From assembly GCA_016744355.1 (NCBI GenBank), contig JADGEN010000013.1:1-58141 (forward strand): a stretch of DNA of 58,141 bases, given 5' to 3'. Both the position numbers and the translations under genes were made by a program. Positions 55,301 to 58,141 of this stretch are shown one piece after another (the first letter of the stretch is position 1; each line of letters opens with the position of its first letter). The notes under the pieces are model-generated. The model ran no database searches. It had not been told where the DNA came from and saw nothing but the letters and a program-made list of their open reading frames with translations. This DNA is from Halieaceae bacterium (GTDB lineage: Bacteria; Pseudomonadota; Gammaproteobacteria; Pseudomonadales; Halieaceae).

Positions 55301-56551
55301 TCACGCGCGATTGGGGGGAGTCAGGTAGTTAGCCGCCTTTAGCAAATTATCCTGGCTCTCTTTTATTTCCAATCTGGCGATAGTTTGTAGATGAACCTCA
55401 TCCGGGCCGTCGGCTAACCGCAATACTCGCCCACCGGTATAAAAGTCAGCTAACGGCGTGTCGGGGCTTACGCCCATAGCACCAAACACTTGCATGGCCC
55501 GGTCTGCGATAGTGGTCAGCAGAGTTGGTGCAATAACCTTGATCATAGATATTTCTTTGCGCGCCCCCCTGGCGCCTACCTGATCAATAAGCGATGCCGA
55601 TTTCAGCACCAACAACCTCGCCTGCTCAATCTCGATACGCGAGCGGGCAATCCACTCTCCGATTGCACCGTGCTTATGCAGATATTTACCGAAGGTCTTT
55701 CTCTCCTGGGAGCGGGCAACCATCAGCTCGAGACACACTTCAGACATACCAATTGCGCGCATACAGTGGTGAATTCTGCCAGGGCCCAAGCGCGCCTGGG
55801 CAATCATAAATCCATCACCCTCTTTACCAATCAAGTTACTCACCGGAACACGGACGTTGCGAAACAGTATCTCGGCATGTCCTTCCGGTGAATGATGGTT
55901 AATGGTTGTGATGTTACGCTCGACCTCAACACCAGCGGTGTCCATAGGCACCAAAACCATAGACTGCTGACGGTGTGTATCAGCTTCAGGGTCAGTTTTA
56001 CCCATTAGAATAAAAAATTTGCAGTTGGGGTGATTGGCGTTGGTGATAAACCACTTCCTGCCATTTATCACATAATCATCCCCCTCACGCCGAATACTGG
56101 TTTCAATATTGGTCGCATCAGAAGAGGCTACATCGGGCTCGGTCATGGCAAATGCAGAGCGAATATCTCCATTCATTAGCGGCACTAACCACTGTTCTCT
56201 CTGCGCCTCGGTAGCAAACATGTGCAGAACTTCCATGTTCCCGGTGTCGGGCGCATTGCAGTTAAAGACCTCGGAGGACCAAGGCACACGACCCATAATC
56301 TCCGCCAGGGGTGCATATTCCAAGTTGCTCAATTGCGTGCCCGGCTCATCTGCCCGCAGGTGGGGCAGAAACAAATTCCACAGCCCCTCTTCCTTTGCCA
56401 GGCTTTTCAGGTCTTCCATAAAAGAAACGGGATATTGCCCGGCGTGTACTTCAGTATTCCACTGGCCTATGCGCGGTACCACATAGGTATCCATAAAATT
56501 GCTTAATTGAGCGCGGAGTAGCTCGGTTTTTTCACTGTAGGTAAAGTCCAT
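55301..56551 (-). CDS. Acyl-CoA dehydrogenase, ACAD10/11-like
   Basis: 416 residues of the acyl-CoA dehydrogenase fold. FAD-binding segments AFAMTEPDVASSDATNI and INGRKWFITNANH are present, and the end DGPDEVHLQTIARLEI is the pattern of the ACAD10/11-like group rather than the short/medium-chain enzymes. It would oxidise an acyl-CoA, transferring electrons to ETF. It precedes ubiX on the same strand, 77 bases away. The chain length and type of acyl-CoA are unknown. Confidence 0.88.
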   Translation of the reverse strand: MDFTYSEKTELLRAQLSNFMDTYVVPRIGQWNTEVHAGQYPVSFMEDLKSLAKEEGLWNLFLPHLRADEPGTQLSNLEYAPLAEIMGRVPWSSEVFNCNAPDTGNMEVLHMFATEAQREQWLVPLMNGDIRSAFAMTEPDVASSDATNIETSIRREGDDYVINGRKWFITNANHPNCKFFILMGKTDPEADTHRQQSMVLVPMDTAGVEVERNITTINHHSPEGHAEILFRNVRVPVSNLIGKEGDGFMIAQARLGPGRIHHCMRAIGMSEVCLELMVARSQERKTFGKYLHKHGAIGEWIARSRIEIEQARLLVLKSASLIDQVGARGARKEISMIKVIAPTLLTTIADRAMQVFGAMGVSPDTPLADFYTGGRVLRLADGPDEVHLQTIARLEIKESQDNLLKAANYLTPPNRA

Positions 56552-56628
56552 TATCGCGGCCTGAGAAAAATTCCCTGAAATACTCTCAGTCGCAGGCTGT
56601 TGCTGCCATGATGTGTATCAACGGGCAG

Positions 56629-57192
56629 CTATAAACCACTCCAGCGACTAAACAGGTCATGTTCAATGTCCATGTAGTCGAACACTTTACCAACGGTCTG
56701 GTCGATAATATCGTCAATGGTTTTAGGCATATGATAGAAAGAGGGAACCGGAGGCAGAATTTGGGCGCCCAAATCGGCAGCCTTGGTCATTAGCTGTAAA
56801 TGCCCTTTATGCAGTGGTGTTTCACGCACAAGAAGAGCCAGTTTGCGTTTTTCCTTAAGCGACACATCAGCAGCTCTTACCAACAAATTATCGGTATAGG
56901 AATTTGCGATGCCGGACAGGGTTTTAATCGTACACGGCGCCACGATCATACCGTCGGTTAAGAACGATCCACTGGAGATCGCCGCGGCCATATTCTTATT
57001 GTCGTATGTGTAATCGGCCATTGCAGCTACTTCTTTGGCGCGATAGGACGTTTCGATTTCGATAGTAAGTTTGGCAGATTTAGACAGAATGAGGTGGGTT
57101 TCGCAGTCGGTATCGCGCAGGTGTTCCAACATTCTCACACCATAGATAACGCCACTCGCACCGGAAATTCCAATTACTATTCTACGAGCCAT
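56629..57192 (-). CDS. ubiX: UbiX flavin prenyltransferase
   Basis: 187 residues that join dimethylallyl phosphate to FMN to make prenyl-FMN, the cofactor of UbiD-type decarboxylases. FMN-binding signatures are IGISGASGVIYGVRML and the segment SGSFLTDGMIVAPCTIKTLSGIA. The C-terminal region has the usual RETPLHKGHLQLMTKAA. The ATG follows GGAGGGAG and overlaps the upstream gene by 11 bases, so the two are coupled. No UbiD gene is in the window. Confidence 0.96.
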   Translation of the reverse strand: MARRIVIGISGASGVIYGVRMLEHLRDTDCETHLILSKSAKLTIEIETSYRAKEVAAMADYTYDNKNMAAAISSGSFLTDGMIVAPCTIKTLSGIANSYTDNLLVRAADVSLKEKRKLALLVRETPLHKGHLQLMTKAADLGAQILPPVPSFYHMPKTIDDIIDQTVGKVFDYMDIEHDLFSRWSGL

Positions 57193-57613
57193 AGGACGCT
57201 CCCTCCGAGTCTTGCTTCAGTTTTTGTAGTATAAGATCTACCAGTAATTCACTATTTTTCATTACCGTGGCGATTCCCTGTTCGCTTAAGTTATCCCAAT
57301 GAATACCGGCTGTAACAACTACGGGTGTGTTGAGTGTCGCAGAAATCTTCTCTGAACTGCGCCGCGCCAGTTCATGTTCCTTGTGCGCAGGAAAGCTGAT
57401 TACCGAAGCGGTGGCACTGAAAAGAGCCGGATCCTTTAAACTGGCCCGTGGCAACGCTGCTGCTACCGCACCGATATGAGGTTTATCCCCACCCCATATG
57501 GCAACCAGGAAATCTTGCCCTATCCTCATTACACCGGCTTCGATATCAAAGGAGCCAGTTTGGGTCTTCACATTAAATTCCAGCAAATTGTATCCTCTAC
57601 TAGATGACATCAT
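57182..57613 (-). CDS. LpdD-like prenylated-flavin-associated protein
   Basis: 143 residues. The core IWGGDKPHIGAVAAALPRAS, SATASVISFPAHKEHELARR and VVVTAGIHWDNL resembles the LpdD family, found with UbiD/UbiX-type decarboxylases and proposed to act as a prenyl-FMN chaperone. The family name is from memory of these motifs. It overlaps ubiX by 11 bases and the upstream gene by 14 bases, so the three genes form one operon. Two adjacent Met codons allow a start at 57613 or 57610. Confidence 0.75.
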   Translation of the reverse strand: MMSSSRGYNLLEFNVKTQTGSFDIEAGVMRIGQDFLVAIWGGDKPHIGAVAAALPRASLKDPALFSATASVISFPAHKEHELARRSSEKISATLNTPVVVTAGIHWDNLSEQGIATVMKNSELLVDLILQKLKQDSEGASYGS

Positions 57614-58141
57614 CGCCGGAGAGAGTTTCCCCGGTAGAAACAGGTGATAGTAACTTCCTGAATCTCTTTCTTTCCTGCTCGGGCAGCTGGTCTATCAGCT
57701 GTTTACAGGGGTTTTTCGCCGTCGCAATCCAGCGATCCCACAAACTCTCAGCCAATATCGACATACCCGCCGTGGCAACAGCAACACCTCCAGACAATGC
57801 AACGCCTTTAGGGTCCAATACGATTTCTGGGTGAGCCAGCGTTCCGCCGAGTTTGAAATAAGGTGTGATTGCCTTGCTGGCACTAATACCGATCCCTTTA
57901 CGGGATTGGGAGTTAAAGACAATATCTAATTCTTCAGTATGTAAGTCAATGGCGCCGCCCATAGCGAAATCCAATTTTCTTGCTCGCACTACTACACCGG
58001 GTTTAAGTAAGGCTTTCCCGTCTACGATAGAGAAAGCACCAGCATGGCAGACTACCTTGGTGTAACGATCAGTTTCCTTAAAGGGATTAAGCCTACCGAC
58101 CACCTGATCAAAAACATCTCCCAGAATTAGACCACTACCTT
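57600..58141 (-). CDS. AsmA-like protein, C-terminal part (cut by window edge)
   Basis: Open to the end of the window with no start in view, so the gene is truncated. The visible 180 residues have the beta-rich, Gly-ended segments of AsmA/YhdP-like proteins (DGKALLKPGVVVRARKLDFAMGGAIDLHTEELDI, PYFKLGGTLAHPEIVLDPKG). These are large inner-membrane-anchored proteins linked to lipid transport or outer-membrane biogenesis. The last 14 bases overlap the LpdD-like gene. The assignment rests on a partial sequence and is moderate. Confidence 0.7.
   Translation of the reverse strand, partial: GSGLILGDVFDQVVGRLNPFKETDRYTKVVCHAGAFSIVDGKALLKPGVVVRARKLDFAMGGAIDLHTEELDIVFNSQSRKGIGISASKAITPYFKLGGTLAHPEIVLDPKGVALSGGVAVATAGMSILAESLWDRWIATAKNPCKQLIDQLPEQERKRFRKLLSPVSTGETLSGDDVI

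Noticed and set aside
1-58141. CRISPR arrays, tRNA/rRNA genes, insertion sequences, phage genes
   Set aside because: None was seen: no regularly spaced direct repeats, no cloverleaf or rRNA-like stretches, and no transposase, integrase or phage structural proteins among the translated genes.

Overview
The window looks like chromosomal DNA of a free-living marine gammaproteobacterium, probably of the Cellvibrionales (Halieaceae/OM60-NOR5-like) type. The basis is gene content: three large TonB-dependent receptors, a KshA-like Rieske oxygenase, a TPR-sulfotransferase, GcdH with its CoA-transferase and LysR partner arranged as in Pseudomonas, a SulP transporter, RlmA, and moderately GC-rich, densely packed genes. 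The taxonomic call is inference; no rRNA or tRNA gene is present to anchor it.

Layout. 1-7.3 kb: a phospholipid-precursor operon (HAD-PlsC fusion, PlsB-like acyltransferase, gpsA), overlapped by pbpG and followed by an ATP/ADP-translocase-like MFS protein. 7.4-9.0 kb: a Rieske oxygenase and a small membrane-anchored Cys/His protein. 9.0-15.4 kb: a TonB receptor plus Ntn-hydrolase acylase (minus strand), divergent from a PadR regulator and an M48 lipoprotein protease, with two matching palindromic operators between them. 15.5-24.9 kb: a five-gene minus-strand operon (imelysin with an InlB-like N-terminus, di-heme DUF1111 oxidoreductase, DUF1513 protein, degenerate imelysin-like lipoprotein, FecA-type TonB receptor), divergent from a di-heme peroxidase-family lipoprotein across an AT-rich region with Fur-like sites. 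This is probably an iron-uptake locus. 25-29.8 kb: a DUF2884 protein, a small membrane protein, and the glutaryl-CoA module (CoA-transferase, gcdH, LysR). 29.8-36.1 kb: a LuxR-type regulator and the operon cupin - aldehyde dehydrogenase - FAD oxidoreductase - amidohydrolase lipoprotein. 36.2-42 kb: TetR, TPR-sulfotransferase, TonB receptor and a secreted duplicated-domain protein. 42-47.7 kb: a ureohydrolase, PuuA-like glutamine synthetase, class III aminotransferase and APC permease. 47.8-58.1 kb: NTF2-like protein, an oversized isocitrate-dehydrogenase homologue, glutamate-synthase-like protein, rlmA, SulP, a beta-barrel protein, an acyl-CoA dehydrogenase, ubiX, an LpdD-like protein, and an AsmA-like protein cut by the window edge.

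How the genes fit together. GpsA makes glycerol-3-phosphate for the two acyltransferases. The genes at 32-36 kb and 42-47.7 kb together look like a split polyamine/guanidino-compound catabolic set (uptake, ureohydrolase, gamma-glutamylation, oxidation or transamination, aldehyde oxidation) in which no PuuD-type hydrolase is visible.

The most unusual signals are (1) two long nested-hairpin elements at 45973-46118 and 46193-46310, which share an inner core but have unrelated, near-perfectly self-complementary outer arms; and (2) the 579-residue isocitrate-dehydrogenase homologue at 48462-50201, which carries an internal duplication of its small-domain segment.
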